Positions 35,250 through 44,100 of a DNA stretch of 64,000 nt are shown one piece after another. Under the pieces are notes generated by a model. The model made no database searches. It worked only from the letters and a program-made list of their open reading frames with translations, and was not told the origin of the DNA. A program made the position numbers and the translations under genes. Location: contig NZ_KB899811.1 in NCBI RefSeq assembly GCF_000378425.1, positions 148,133 through 212,132 on the forward strand, read 5' to 3'. Source of the stretch: Cohnella laeviribosi DSM 21336 (GTDB taxonomy: Bacteria > Bacillota > Bacilli > Paenibacillales > Paenibacillaceae). Every line of letters begins with the position of its first letter. Positions within the stretch are counted from its first letter, which is position 1.

Positions 35250-36356
35250 ATGAAGAAACTCAAGATTGGCATCATCGGCTGCGGCGGAATTGCGAACAAC
35301 AAACACATGCCCTCGCTCGCCAAGCTGAATCACCTGGCCGAGATGGTCGCGTTCTGCGACATCATCCATGAAAAAGCTGTCAGCGCCGCGCAAAAATTCG
35401 GAACGCCGGACGCGAAAGTTTACACGGATTATCGCGAATTGCTGGCAAATGAAGAAGTCGACGTCGTGCATATCTGCACGCCGAACGTATCCCATCGCGA
35501 GATCACGGTGGCGGCCTTCGCGGCAGGCAAGCACGTCATGTGCGAAAAACCGATGGCGCATACAGCCGAAGACGCCCAACACATGATTGACGCCTGGAAG
35601 AAATCCGGCAAGATGTTCACGATCGGTTACCAGAACCGGTTCCGGCCCGAAGTGCAAATGTTGAAGAACTGCTGCGAGAACGGAGAATTGGGCGAAATCT
35701 ACTACGGCAAAGCCCATGCGGTTCGCCGGAGGGCGGTACCCAACTGGGGAGTGTTCCTGGACAAAGACAAGCAGGGTGGCGGTCCGCTGATCGACATCGG
35801 CACCCACGCGCTGGATCTGACCCTCTGGTTCATGGACAATTACGAGCCGTACAGCGTATCGGGCACGGTATTCCATAAGCTGGGTTCGCTGCCAGAAGCC
35901 GTGGGCGGCAACATGTGGGGCCCCTGGGACCATACAAAATATGAAGTTGAAGATTCCGCCTTCGGCTACGTGAAGATGAAAAACGGAGCGCTGATTTACA
36001 TCGAGGCCTCCTGGGCGCTCAACATCCTGGAATCCAAGGAGGCATCGGCCACCTTGTGCGGTACGAAGGCAGGCGCGGAAATCCGTTCCGGGATGTCGTA
36101 TCCGGTGGACAATCTCATCTTCAACCGGGTCAAGGCGGGCATGCTGGTGGAGGAATCGCTGACGCCGAAAGGCAATGTGGCCTATTTCGAAGGCGTCCAT
36201 GAGCCGCCGGGAATTGCCGAGGCCAGACAGTGGCTGACAGCCATCATCGAAGACAGAGAGCCGCTGGTCAAACCGGAACAGACCTTCGTCGTAACCAAGA
36301 TTCTCGATGCCGTCTATCGTTCGGCAAGAGAAGGCAAAGAAATCATTCTGGGCTGA
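35250..36356 (+). CDS. Gfo/Idh/MocA dehydrogenase, probable glycoside 3-oxidase
   Basis: A 368-residue NAD(P)-dependent oxidoreductase. The Rossmann motif is GIIGCGGIANNKHMP, the active-site K100 sits in CEKPMAH, and D182/H186 are in DIGTHALDL. In characterised C-glycoside pathways (DgpA in puerarin breakdown) a protein of this family oxidises the glucose C3 hydroxyl, which makes the later C-C cleavage possible. Here it directly precedes both deglycosidase subunit genes, so the same role is inferred. AAGGAAGG precedes the ATG at 35250. Confidence 0.85.
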   Translation: MKKLKIGIIGCGGIANNKHMPSLAKLNHLAEMVAFCDIIHEKAVSAAQKFGTPDAKVYTDYRELLANEEVDVVHICTPNVSHREITVAAFAAGKHVMCEKPMAHTAEDAQHMIDAWKKSGKMFTIGYQNRFRPEVQMLKNCCENGELGEIYYGKAHAVRRRAVPNWGVFLDKDKQGGGPLIDIGTHALDLTLWFMDNYEPYSVSGTVFHKLGSLPEAVGGNMWGPWDHTKYEVEDSAFGYVKMKNGALIYIEASWALNILESKEASATLCGTKAGAEIRSGMSYPVDNLIFNRVKAGMLVEESLTPKGNVAYFEGVHEPPGIAEARQWLTAIIEDREPLVKPEQTFVVTKILDAVYRSAREGKEIILG

Positions 36357-36378
36357 GCCCAACGGGGAGGAATCCATT

Positions 36379-36855
36379 TTGCTGGATCGTTATCTGGTCA
36401 GACTGGACAGTCTTGAAAATGTCTATGACAAGAACGGAAAAGCTGTCGGGTTCAAGTTTGCTGTCCGCAATGCCAATTACAGAGGGAATTTTCTTTCCCT
36501 CCACAATGGTTATTACATCAAAATGGACGGGGTCGTGTACCCGAGGGAAGTGCAGAAGTTCGAAGTGAACGGAAAGCCGCCGAGGAGCTTCGAGGAGCTC
36601 AAGAAAGCGGTGTACGAGCATTGGGATTACGATGACGAGGGAATCGTGTATGTCGAGAAAGAGGGTGGTCTGGCCCCGGGCAAGCACATTCTGGAGTTCC
36701 AGCAATCCATTCTGGCGGCATATGGATACATGCCCACGGATGAGGAATGGGTGAAAAATCCGCCCGTTCCCGGATCCGGAGCCGGTTCGGACAAGACGAC
36801 GCAAATTGTGACCTTTGAGTTGGAACTGAAAGAAGGGGGCCCGAACAATGGCTGA
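36379..36855 (+). CDS. C-glycoside deglycosidase beta subunit (DUF6379)
   Basis: A 158-residue beta-sandwich-type protein (KAVGFKFAVRNANYRGNFLS, YYIKMDGVVYPREVQKFEVN, LAPGKHILEFQQSI). This is the DUF6379 family, known as the small subunit of C-glycoside deglycosidases (DfgB, CarC and DgpB/C type). TTG 36379 is set by GGGGAGG eight bases upstream. It overlaps the alpha subunit by eight bases, fitting coupled synthesis of a heteromeric enzyme. Recognition rests on wording and on the neighbour; an HMM search would settle it. Confidence 0.75.
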   Translation: MLDRYLVRLDSLENVYDKNGKAVGFKFAVRNANYRGNFLSLHNGYYIKMDGVVYPREVQKFEVNGKPPRSFEELKKAVYEHWDYDDEGIVYVEKEGGLAPGKHILEFQQSILAAYGYMPTDEEWVKNPPVPGSGAGSDKTTQIVTFELELKEGGPNNG

Positions 36856-37978
36856 AATCAAACGCGGGGTATCGTTTTACAGCTACCAGCAAACCCAGTT
36901 TTTCAAGCAACTGGACCTGGAAGGGCAAATCCGCGAAGTCACGCAAAATCTGAACGGCGCGGACGGGATCGAGATTCTGGATGAAATGTCCATCCGCAGA
37001 TACCCCAATCCCACCGATGAATTCGTGAAGCAATGGCACTCGTGGCTTGAAAAATACAAAGCGGTTCCCGTCACGATGGATGTTTTCATGGACGTCCTGC
37101 AGTTCCGCGACCACGTGATGACCTACCATGAATGCGCGGAAAGATTGAAGGGGGACATCCGTCTCGCGAAGAAGCTCGGGTTCAAGAATGTCAGAACCTT
37201 GTCCGTTGTCCCGATCGAGATCCTGATTGAAGCCTTGCCCGTGGCGGAAGAGCTCGACATCAGAATCGGCAAGGAAATTCACAATCCGATTCCGTTGACC
37301 GGCAAATCCGTCCAGGAAATTGTCGAATACGTGGACAAGACGGGCACCAAGCATCTGGGAATCGTTCCCGACATGGGCATCTTCCAGTTCCAGCCGGCCG
37401 AGCCGACCCTGGAATATATGATCCGGCAAGGGGCCAGCAGGGAATCGACCGAAGTTCTGACCGAGGCGTGCCTCGAGATCCGGGAGAAGAAAGGGCCGTT
37501 GAGCGGAATCGATCTGTCTTTGGAGACGGCGGGGAACATCAAGGTTCGCTTCCATCAATATCTGAAAAACGGGACTGTGGAAAAATACTTCAAGGATGCC
37601 TTCGATGCGGTTATCGAGTACGCCAACGCCCGACTGAAAAATCCGACGACCATGGACTACGAAGTGGTGCTGCAGGCATTGATGTATTCCCGCACCAAAC
37701 CGGAGGATCTGGAGCCTCTGGTGCCCTATATCGTTTCGATCCACGGAAAATTCCTCCACATGACGGCAATTCCCGGACGATCGGGACAATACGAGGACAA
37801 ATGCATTGATTATGAAGGACCCATCGCGGTATTGAAGAAGGCCGGATATTCCGGCTATATCAACTCCGAATACGAGGGACAGCGCTACTATCAGGACTTG
37901 CCGTTCGAGCAGCTGGCTGACGAAGTGGACCAGGTGCGCAAGCATCAGGAAATGCTGAAGCGTCTGATCGAACAATAA
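36848..37978 (+). CDS. C-glycoside deglycosidase alpha subunit (TIM barrel)
   Basis: A 376-residue sugar phosphate isomerase/epimerase-like TIM barrel. The expected divalent-metal ligands line up: E143 (GKEIHNP), D175 (IVPDMG), H299 (SIHGKF) and E341 (NSEYEG); H145, two residues after the first ligand, is placed to act as base. In the characterised enzymes this subunit deprotonates the 3-keto-C-glycoside and eliminates the aglycone, cleaving the C-C bond with Mn2+ or a similar ion. Pairing with a DUF6379 gene is the hallmark. Alternative: a related isomerase of 3-keto sugars. Confidence 0.8.
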   Translation: MAEIKRGVSFYSYQQTQFFKQLDLEGQIREVTQNLNGADGIEILDEMSIRRYPNPTDEFVKQWHSWLEKYKAVPVTMDVFMDVLQFRDHVMTYHECAERLKGDIRLAKKLGFKNVRTLSVVPIEILIEALPVAEELDIRIGKEIHNPIPLTGKSVQEIVEYVDKTGTKHLGIVPDMGIFQFQPAEPTLEYMIRQGASRESTEVLTEACLEIREKKGPLSGIDLSLETAGNIKVRFHQYLKNGTVEKYFKDAFDAVIEYANARLKNPTTMDYEVVLQALMYSRTKPEDLEPLVPYIVSIHGKFLHMTAIPGRSGQYEDKCIDYEGPIAVLKKAGYSGYINSEYEGQRYYQDLPFEQLADEVDQVRKHQEMLKRLIEQ

Positions 37979-37999
37979 TCCGGATGTGTGGAGGACAAC

Positions 38000-39199
38000 A
38001 TGCAACGCTGCCAGTATGCGTATATTGGAACATGGGGCGCCGATCTCCAGGGCCAGGAGAAAAAGCAGCAAGCTTCGGGGGGCGGCATCAAAATTTACAG
38101 GGTGAATCCGGACGGCGCCTTCCAATATGTCGCCACGGTTTCGCCCGAAGTCAACGCCGGCATCATCCATATCTCTCCTGACCGACGCTATCTGTATACG
38201 ACCGATGAACGGAAGGATCTCAACGGGAAGTACGGCAACGGCGGCGGGGTGTGCGCCTATCGGATCAACCAGGAGGACGGAACACTTGAATTTCTCAATG
38301 CCGTCTCTTCCGTTGGCCCCTACCCCTGTTATGTCGTTGCGGACCGGGAAAACAAATATGCATTCGTGGCCAATCACGGCAACCATGAAGACGTTGTGAC
38401 GAAAGTCCGGATCACGCCGGACGGGAAATATGAAGCCGTCAGGGTCTATGATGACGGAAGCATCGCCATGTTCCTGATCAAGGCGGATGGAAGTCTCGGG
38501 GAGTGTTGCGATGTCAAGATTCTGGAAGGGAAGAGCGTCGACGGGTATTTCCAGCGCTCTCCCCACCCCCACTCCGTCTGGATCGATCCGACGAATCGGT
38601 TTCTGATCATCGGCGACAAGGGCGCCGACAGCGTGATCGTGTATCGCATCGATTACCGCAACGGGAAATTGATCGAGGCATCCGTCTTCAAATCGTTGCC
38701 CGGTTCCGGGCCCAGGCACATTGCGTTTCACCCGGAGCTCCCCGTGATGTATGTCAACAACGAGATCAACAGCACGGTGAATGCCTTCCGGTTCGATTTT
38801 GACACGGGATCGATCGAACTCATCGATACGGCAAGGACCATACCGGATCCCTATATTCCGCCGGACCCGCTGGATCATTTTGCTTCAAACGCGACGGCGG
38901 ACATGAGGGTGCATCGCACGGGAAAATTTCTGTATGTCAGCAACCGAGGGCACAACAGCATTGCCTCTTACGAAATCGATCGCGCCGGAAAGTTGAAGCT
39001 GATCGGATTTACTCCGACCAATGGGCAGATCCCGCGCGCGATCAATTTCGATTTGACCGGGGACAAGCTGTATGCGGTCAATCAGCGGACCGGAAACATC
39101 GTCGAATTTCTGGTCGATGAATCGACCGGAGAACTGACTCCGACCGGGAATGAACTGAGGCTGAGCAATCCGGTCTGCATACAGTTCGCGCAATTCTGA
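38000..39199 (+). CDS. beta-propeller lactonase (Pgl/YkgB-like)
   Basis: A 399-residue seven-bladed propeller of the 6-phosphogluconolactonase (YkgB) family: AYIGTWGADLQGQ, SPHPHSVWIDPTNRFLIIGDKG, GSGPRHIAFHP, YVSNRGHNSIA and PRAINFDLTGDKLY. It lacks a signal peptide, so it is cytosolic. The likely job is hydrolysis of a sugar lactone arising from the oxidised sugar; the true substrate is unknown. ATG 38000 follows TGTGGAGG. Last gene of the operon. Confidence 0.82.
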   Translation: MQRCQYAYIGTWGADLQGQEKKQQASGGGIKIYRVNPDGAFQYVATVSPEVNAGIIHISPDRRYLYTTDERKDLNGKYGNGGGVCAYRINQEDGTLEFLNAVSSVGPYPCYVVADRENKYAFVANHGNHEDVVTKVRITPDGKYEAVRVYDDGSIAMFLIKADGSLGECCDVKILEGKSVDGYFQRSPHPHSVWIDPTNRFLIIGDKGADSVIVYRIDYRNGKLIEASVFKSLPGSGPRHIAFHPELPVMYVNNEINSTVNAFRFDFDTGSIELIDTARTIPDPYIPPDPLDHFASNATADMRVHRTGKFLYVSNRGHNSIASYEIDRAGKLKLIGFTPTNGQIPRAINFDLTGDKLYAVNQRTGNIVEFLVDESTGELTPTGNELRLSNPVCIQFAQF

Positions 39200-39207
39200 A
39201 ACGCCGG

Positions 39208-39237
39208 AAAGCCTGGGCCGCGGCGCCCAGGCTTTTT
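39208..39237 (+). terminator. terminator of the C-glycoside operon
   Basis: Arms AAAGCCTGGGC and GCCCAGGCTTT, then TTTTC. It may also serve the opposing ABC gene ending at 39259. Confidence 0.85.
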
Positions 39238-39258
39238 CGGTTCAACAGTATCCGCATG

Positions 39259-40722
39259 TCATGGATCCCGGCTCACCGAACCGAGAAATCGGCGGCATTC
39301 CGAATAGGTATATTTCCCCTGAACTTTTCCGTTTGCAATGATGCAATAGCTGTCCGCAAGGTCGGCGTACGGTTCAATGGTGGAAGCAAAGATACAGATC
39401 GCCCTCCCGTTTTCGGTCATGCGGCGCAGCTGCTCCTGGATGACATATACGGTTTCATGGCTGAGCAGCAGATCGGGATTCATCAGCAGGAGAACATTCC
39501 ATTTCTGGATTTGAATACGGTACAGATAAATGGCTGTCGCTTCCGCCTGGCTCAGCTTGTGAATGTTGAAATCGAAATTGAAGTTGCGGTCGCGGTACAG
39601 TTTCAAAAAATCCGTCATGATTTGTCTTTTCTGCCTGGCGCTGACCATGCCGAAACGAGAAATGCGGGGAAAGGCGGACAAGCAGAGATTGTCCTTCAGG
39701 TCCAGGCTTTTGATGATCTTATCGCCCGGCTCGTCGACCGCGACACAGACCGATGAACGTGCTTTCGCGATATTTCGGATCACTTTGCCGTCAACGATGA
39801 AATGCCCGGTGTATTTCACTTTTCCCGCAAGGGCATCGATGAGGTTGGCGTTCGTCGAATGGGAGAGATCCAGAATGACGGCGATCTCCCCTTTGTTGAT
39901 CCGGAAAGTGACATCTTCCCCCGGTTTTGTGGATATGTGCCGGGCTTCAAATACAACATCATCGTAAATTTTTCTTTCGGGGCGGTCGGGTTTCTCGCGG
40001 GGGATGCCGCTCAGAAGAATTTTGTTTTCATCGAACGATTCGGCATCCTCGCAGCGAATCACCTTGATGTTGTGCCCCTTGTCGAGAATGAGAATCCGGT
40101 CCGCATATTTTCGGAGATTGGCCAACTGGTACTCGGCGATAATGAATGTGACGTTCTTCTTTTTCATCTGAAAAAGGAGTTGTTTAATGCGCTGCTGCTC
40201 TTCATGGGTGTACTGGGCCATCATGTTTTCCATCAGGATCACTTTCGCGCCGAGAATATAGGCCTTGATGACCTCGATCAAATTCTGTTCGGCCGGTGTC
40301 AGGGTGGAAACGATGCGATTGCGGTCAATCGATATGCCAAACTCGGAAAATATGATGTCCAAATGACGCCCGAGCTTTTTCCAATTTACAAAGATTTTTG
40401 TCCGGTAGTGCCTTCGGGGAATGATCAAGTTTTCCAGTACGGACAAGGTGGGAATCAGTCTGGATTGATGATCGATCAACTGAATCTTGTTCGTCTGTTT
40501 CAAAAATTGCGGATTGACAGGTACTTCATCAAAAAAAATACTGCCGGAATCCCAACCCTCCCGGCCGGCCAAAATGTTCAGCAGAACGGATTTCCCCGAG
40601 TCGTAGAGACCGACAATTCCGAAGATCTCCCCTTCATAGACGCTCATGTGGAAATGATTCAGAACACGCTTGTTTTGCAGGGATTTGCACAGTTTGTGAA
40701 CCCGGAGAATTTCGTTCCTCAT
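39259..40722 (-). CDS. degenerate RbsA-like ABC ATPase, probable regulatory paralogue
   Basis: A 487-residue protein with the two-NBD layout of RbsA but decayed catalysis. The first NBD keeps Walker A (GLYDSGKS, 38-45) but has LTPAEQN for LSGGQ, VILMEN for the Walker B LIMDEP (Asp to Glu, catalytic Glu to Asn) and IIAEYQ where the H-loop His should be. The second NBD lacks a P-loop (ILDLSHSTN), has LSQAEATA for the signature and LLLMNPD for Walker B. ATP may bind once but should not be hydrolysed. It follows a soluble kinase by 14 bases, with no permease, suggesting a sensory or coupling role. Confidence 0.75.
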   Translation of the reverse strand: MRNEILRVHKLCKSLQNKRVLNHFHMSVYEGEIFGIVGLYDSGKSVLLNILAGREGWDSGSIFFDEVPVNPQFLKQTNKIQLIDHQSRLIPTLSVLENLIIPRRHYRTKIFVNWKKLGRHLDIIFSEFGISIDRNRIVSTLTPAEQNLIEVIKAYILGAKVILMENMMAQYTHEEQQRIKQLLFQMKKKNVTFIIAEYQLANLRKYADRILILDKGHNIKVIRCEDAESFDENKILLSGIPREKPDRPERKIYDDVVFEARHISTKPGEDVTFRINKGEIAVILDLSHSTNANLIDALAGKVKYTGHFIVDGKVIRNIAKARSSVCVAVDEPGDKIIKSLDLKDNLCLSAFPRISRFGMVSARQKRQIMTDFLKLYRDRNFNFDFNIHKLSQAEATAIYLYRIQIQKWNVLLLMNPDLLLSHETVYVIQEQLRRMTENGRAICIFASTIEPYADLADSYCIIANGKVQGKYTYSECRRFLGSVSRDP

Positions 40723-40736
40723 TTCATCCAGAACCT

Positions 40737-41507
40737 TTACCTGTTGTTGATGACATACGGAATATGAAGCTCCACATCAGTTCCGACGCCTTCGATGCTG
40801 GAAACATGGAGACCGTATTCGTCGCCGAACAGCAATTTCAATCGTTTGTTAATGTTCGGCAGTGCGAGTCCCAGGTGTTGGTTCTCTTCCTGTTTCAACA
40901 GATCGAAATGTTCGATTCGCTCGTTCAGCATCTTGAGTTTTTCTTTGCTGATGCCGATGCCGTTGTCCGAAATCAGGATGTTGATGTTTTTCCGCGTTCT
41001 CACAATTTCAATCCTGATGTTGGCATCGCCGAGCTTCCGTTCAAAGCCGTGATGAATCGAATTTTCCAATATGGGCTGAAGCGTCAGCTTGGGGATGATG
41101 GCATCAAGGACATCGTCATCGGGATCATGGCGGATGTCGATATGGAAACGGTTGTTGAAGCGAAATTGTTGAATCTTCATGTAATTGCCGATATTGTCCA
41201 ATTCTTCCCGGATGGTGACAATATCGCTCTTCGAACTGATGTTGTAGCGAAAATATCGGGCCAAAGCCTGCGCCATATCCGCGATGGCGGGAGCGTTGTC
41301 GAGAATGGCCCGACCCCGGAGGGACTCCAGGGCATTGTACAAGAAGTGGGGATTGATCTGGTTTTGCAAACTTGTCAGGGTGATTTGCTTGTTGATCAGT
41401 TCCGTTTGCAGATTGGCGACAAACTCTTGCCTGCTCTTCTCGACTTGCTCTGCTATCAGCTTGTCCAGTTGTTTCTGGGTCAAAATGTGGATTCTCATCG
41501 CATTCAA
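40737..41507 (-). CDS. soluble YesM/LytS-type histidine kinase without sensor domain
   Basis: A 256-residue kinase. A short N-terminal helix (about 1-45, likely coiled coil) leads directly to the His_kinase domain with phospho-His in NQINPHFLYNALESL, then a HATPase with N-box ILENSIHHGFERKLG and ISDNGIGISKEKL. No membrane helix, HAMP or extracellular domain, which YesM kinases normally have. The start is TTG 41507, overlapping the preceding stop as TTGA, or ATG 41498. Input must come from a partner protein, most simply the neighbouring ABC-like protein. Confidence 0.82.
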   Translation of the reverse strand: MNAMRIHILTQKQLDKLIAEQVEKSRQEFVANLQTELINKQITLTSLQNQINPHFLYNALESLRGRAILDNAPAIADMAQALARYFRYNISSKSDIVTIREELDNIGNYMKIQQFRFNNRFHIDIRHDPDDDVLDAIIPKLTLQPILENSIHHGFERKLGDANIRIEIVRTRKNINILISDNGIGISKEKLKMLNERIEHFDLLKQEENQHLGLALPNINKRLKLLFGDEYGLHVSSIEGVGTDVELHIPYVINNR

Positions 41508-43102
41508 CCATAGATGTTCCGATATTCGGATGGTTTCAGTCCCACGTATTTGCGGAACAGTTTGGCAAAATACTTTGAATCGTTGAACCCGACGGAGCTG
41601 GAGATGCGGTTGATGTTGTCATTCGATGTGCGCAGTAATTCCTTGGCCATTTCAATCCGGTATTTGTTGACATAATCGATGAAATTTTCGCCCGTTTCTT
41701 TCTTGAACACGTTGGAAATATATACGGGATTGAAGTTGATCGCTTCAGCCACGCGTTCGAGTTCCAGATGTTCATGGTAGTGCTCCTTGATGAATCGAAT
41801 GGCTTCACGTACGGGTTTCGCATTTTTCTTCTTTATGGCCTCCAACTGCATGGTCATGATCCGGCTGACGGATTCCACCATGTGATCCCGGAGTTGGGTC
41901 AGGGAAACGGCGTTCAGGATTCCCTGATGCATTTGAAAGCGTTGGTAATCCTCGTCCTCAATTTCATTTCCCAAACGGCGGTTGCATTCGAAGAACAGGT
42001 CGGCGATTTCCATGCAAATCCCGACCAGTTCCCCGGGGTAAAAGGCCAGAGTCGAGAAGAGATTGGCCATGCATTTTTGATAGTCTGCCACATCCAGCAA
42101 ATCAAAATCTTTACGCAGTTGTTGGAAAAGCGTGTTGCGATCGATATGAACCGAAGCTGCGGGCAGTTTGGAATGCCAATAGATTCGGTCCACGCCCATC
42201 GTGATGCGGCAGTATGTGGCGTATTTCGCCTCATCCAACGATTTTTTCAGTTCCGCGACAGACGGATAGCCGTTTCCGACGCCTGCCGTAATTTTCAACC
42301 CCGCGAAAAGCTCCGTATAATTCCTGGCATATTCAAAGAACAGATTCAGCGCGCCGGCAACGTGCTTCTGATGCCGGGATGCGAAATTCACCCCCAAATA
42401 AAGTATACTATGTTCTTGGAAAAAGAGAATCTCGCTGCAGTACGGATTCAGGGATTGTTTGAAAATGCCGACAATTTTGGATTGGATGGATTCAAAATCA
42501 ACTTCGGCTTTGCCTGCATCTCCCGGCAGATCGAATTTCACCACCGCTCCCTGGAAGAGATCGCCGGTGAACGAAATGCCGTATTCCCGTGAAATCGCAT
42601 CGGTATCTTTCGGAAGATCAAATTCCCGGTACAAGCGGGAAAGGAACAGCTTCCGGATTGTTTCCTTGTTTCTCGAATTCTCTTCCAGAACCTGCAATCC
42701 GGAATGTTGGATACGTTCCTTCTGTATGGAGCCGTGCAGCTTGACCAGCACGTCGTTCAATTCGCTCTCGTCAATCGGCTTCAGCAGATAATCGTCGACT
42801 TTGTATTTGAGGGCTTCGCGCGCGTAATCGAATTTGGAATATCCGCTGATGATAACGAATTTGCACTCGATATTGCGCTGCCGGACTTCTTTGATGAGTT
42901 CGAGGCCGCTCATCCCCGGCATGTTGATGTCACAGATCACGATGGCCGGTCTGGTCTCGGTGATCATTCGAAGCAGACTTACGCCGTCATAAGCCACGCC
43001 CACCAGTTCGAGGCCGATGCCGTCATAATCGATGGCTTTTTGAATGACGGTGCACACGAACGGTTCGTCATCTGCGATCGCGATTTTCAGTCGTTCCTCC
43101 AT
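41504..43102 (-). CDS. AraC-type response regulator (YesN-like)
   Basis: A 532-residue regulator: receiver 1-120 with D58 (VICDINMPGMSG), a roughly 290-residue middle domain, and a C-terminal AraC HTH pair (VAEAINFNPVYISNVFKKETG; ISSSVGFNDSKYFAKLFRKYVGLKPSEYR). The ATG at 43102 follows GGGAGGGGGG. It is the first gene of an operon with the soluble kinase and the degenerate ABC protein. Probable target: the RbsABC/deglycosidase operon. A cre site lies 60 bases upstream. Confidence 0.9.
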   Translation of the reverse strand: MEERLKIAIADDEPFVCTVIQKAIDYDGIGLELVGVAYDGVSLLRMITETRPAIVICDINMPGMSGLELIKEVRQRNIECKFVIISGYSKFDYAREALKYKVDDYLLKPIDESELNDVLVKLHGSIQKERIQHSGLQVLEENSRNKETIRKLFLSRLYREFDLPKDTDAISREYGISFTGDLFQGAVVKFDLPGDAGKAEVDFESIQSKIVGIFKQSLNPYCSEILFFQEHSILYLGVNFASRHQKHVAGALNLFFEYARNYTELFAGLKITAGVGNGYPSVAELKKSLDEAKYATYCRITMGVDRIYWHSKLPAASVHIDRNTLFQQLRKDFDLLDVADYQKCMANLFSTLAFYPGELVGICMEIADLFFECNRRLGNEIEDEDYQRFQMHQGILNAVSLTQLRDHMVESVSRIMTMQLEAIKKKNAKPVREAIRFIKEHYHEHLELERVAEAINFNPVYISNVFKKETGENFIDYVNKYRIEMAKELLRTSNDNINRISSSVGFNDSKYFAKLFRKYVGLKPSEYRNIYG

Positions 43103-43161
43103 GTTGCCCCCCTCCCGACATTTCCGATCAAATGGTTAAGGTTGGAGAACTCTAAAGTAAC

Positions 43162-43175
43162 AGGAAGCGTTTTCA
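43162..43175 (-). promoter_or_regulatory. cre box (CcpA site)
   Basis: TGAAAACGCTTCCT on the minus strand fits the consensus TGWAARCGYTWNCW at every position. Located 60-73 bases upstream of the RR start, suggesting glucose repression of the control operon. Confidence 0.6.
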
Positions 43176-43210
43176 ACAATGTCGAATATAATACGGAGAA
43201 AAAAGTCGCT

Positions 43211-43223
43211 ATTGTTTAACAAT
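43211..43223. promoter_or_regulatory. TTGTTnAACAA operator, site 1
   Basis: ATTGTTTAACAAT, a perfect 13-bp palindrome about a centre base. One of four such sites in the island; this one would give autoregulation of the GntR gene and control of the RR operon. Confidence 0.6.
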
Positions 43224-43413
43224 TTTGTTCTAACTGGAGTATAGTGAATGTGCCAACCAAAGTCAATATGAAAACGGTGGGTGCTTCGAAACATACGGCG
43301 AGCAACAGGGCATCTTGACTTGGCTCTTTTCGAAAATGTATATTACCTTCATAATTCAATAAAATTGATCAAGCAAATTGTTTATTGATCGATATGGAAG
43401 GGATGATAAGTCC

Positions 43414-44055
43414 GTGCCGAGACCGGTGGACATCGCGTACGATTATCTGAAAGAACGCATTCTGGATGGAAGATTGGCTCCGTCACAGAAACTGACCGAG
43501 ACCCAGTTGGCAGAAGAGATTGGTGTCAGTCGAAACACAGTAATTAAAGCGCTGTTGAAATTGGAACAGGAGAATCTGGTAACGATTGAGAAGAACAAGG
43601 GTGCCACCATTACTTCTTTCACTTTGCCGGAAATTCTGAACTATCTCGATATTCGGCGAGTGCTGGAAGGACTGGCCATCCGGTCCGCGGTGGAACACAT
43701 CAATGACGAATCCATTGATGAGCTGCAGACCATTGTTCAACAAATGGAAAGCAAGCTCAGCAACAACCGGTTTGACGAGTACTCCAAGCTGAACAAGAAA
43801 TTCCATCAGATCCTCTATGACGCTTCCGCCAACAAGCAGGCGGTGGACATGATTCTGAAGATCAAAACCCAGCTGAACCGCCTGCATCTGAAGACCATAT
43901 TGATGCCGGGCCGCAAAGATGAATCCCATGAGGAGCACAAGGCCATTTTCGCAGCGGTGAAGAAGCGCGATCCGGATGCGGCGGAGGCTGCCATCATGCA
44001 ACATGTGAACAGAATCCGCGACGTTGTGGCCAAACACTATACCTATCTGATCTGA
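43414..44055 (+). CDS. GntR/FadR-family transcription regulator
   Basis: A 213-residue repressor-type protein. A winged HTH lies at 1-70 (AYDYLKERILDGRLAPSQKL, ETQLAEEIGVSRNTVIKAL), followed by an all-helical FCD ligand domain with metal-site-like Asp/His residues (NKKFHQILYDAS, SHEEHKAI, MQHVNRI). GTG 43414 is preceded by GGAAGGGATG; an upstream TTG at 43378 is less likely. TTGTnnnACAA-type palindromes, usual for FadR-branch proteins, occur at its own and three other promoters here. Confidence 0.88.
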   Translation: MPRPVDIAYDYLKERILDGRLAPSQKLTETQLAEEIGVSRNTVIKALLKLEQENLVTIEKNKGATITSFTLPEILNYLDIRRVLEGLAIRSAVEHINDESIDELQTIVQQMESKLSNNRFDEYSKLNKKFHQILYDASANKQAVDMILKIKTQLNRLHLKTILMPGRKDESHEEHKAIFAAVKKRDPDAAEAAIMQHVNRIRDVVAKHYTYLI

Positions 44056-44064
44056 AAGGTCAAT

Positions 44065-44098
44065 GACGTGTCCGTAAACCGACGGCCGCGTCTTTTTT
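44065..44098 (+). terminator. terminator after the GntR gene
   Basis: Arms GACGTGTCCGT and GACGGCCGCGTC pair with some GU pairs, then six T. The next promoter begins three bases later. Confidence 0.65.
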
Positions 44099-44100
44099 GT

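Larger units (their letters stand above)
43103..43413. promoter_or_regulatory. divergent control region between RR operon and GntR gene
   Basis: A gene-free region holding the control elements of both directions: a cre-like box at 43162-43175, TATTAT/TATAAT-like text near 43185-43200 and the 13-bp palindrome ATTGTTTAACAAT at 43211-43223. The 190 bases before the GntR start show no other clear signal besides AT-rich text. Confidence 0.6.

Noticed and set aside
36599..38878. Uninterrupted 759-codon minus-strand frame
   Set aside because: It is antisense to the two deglycosidase subunits and the lactonase, has no ribosome site or recognisable domain, and arises from GC-rich codon bias.
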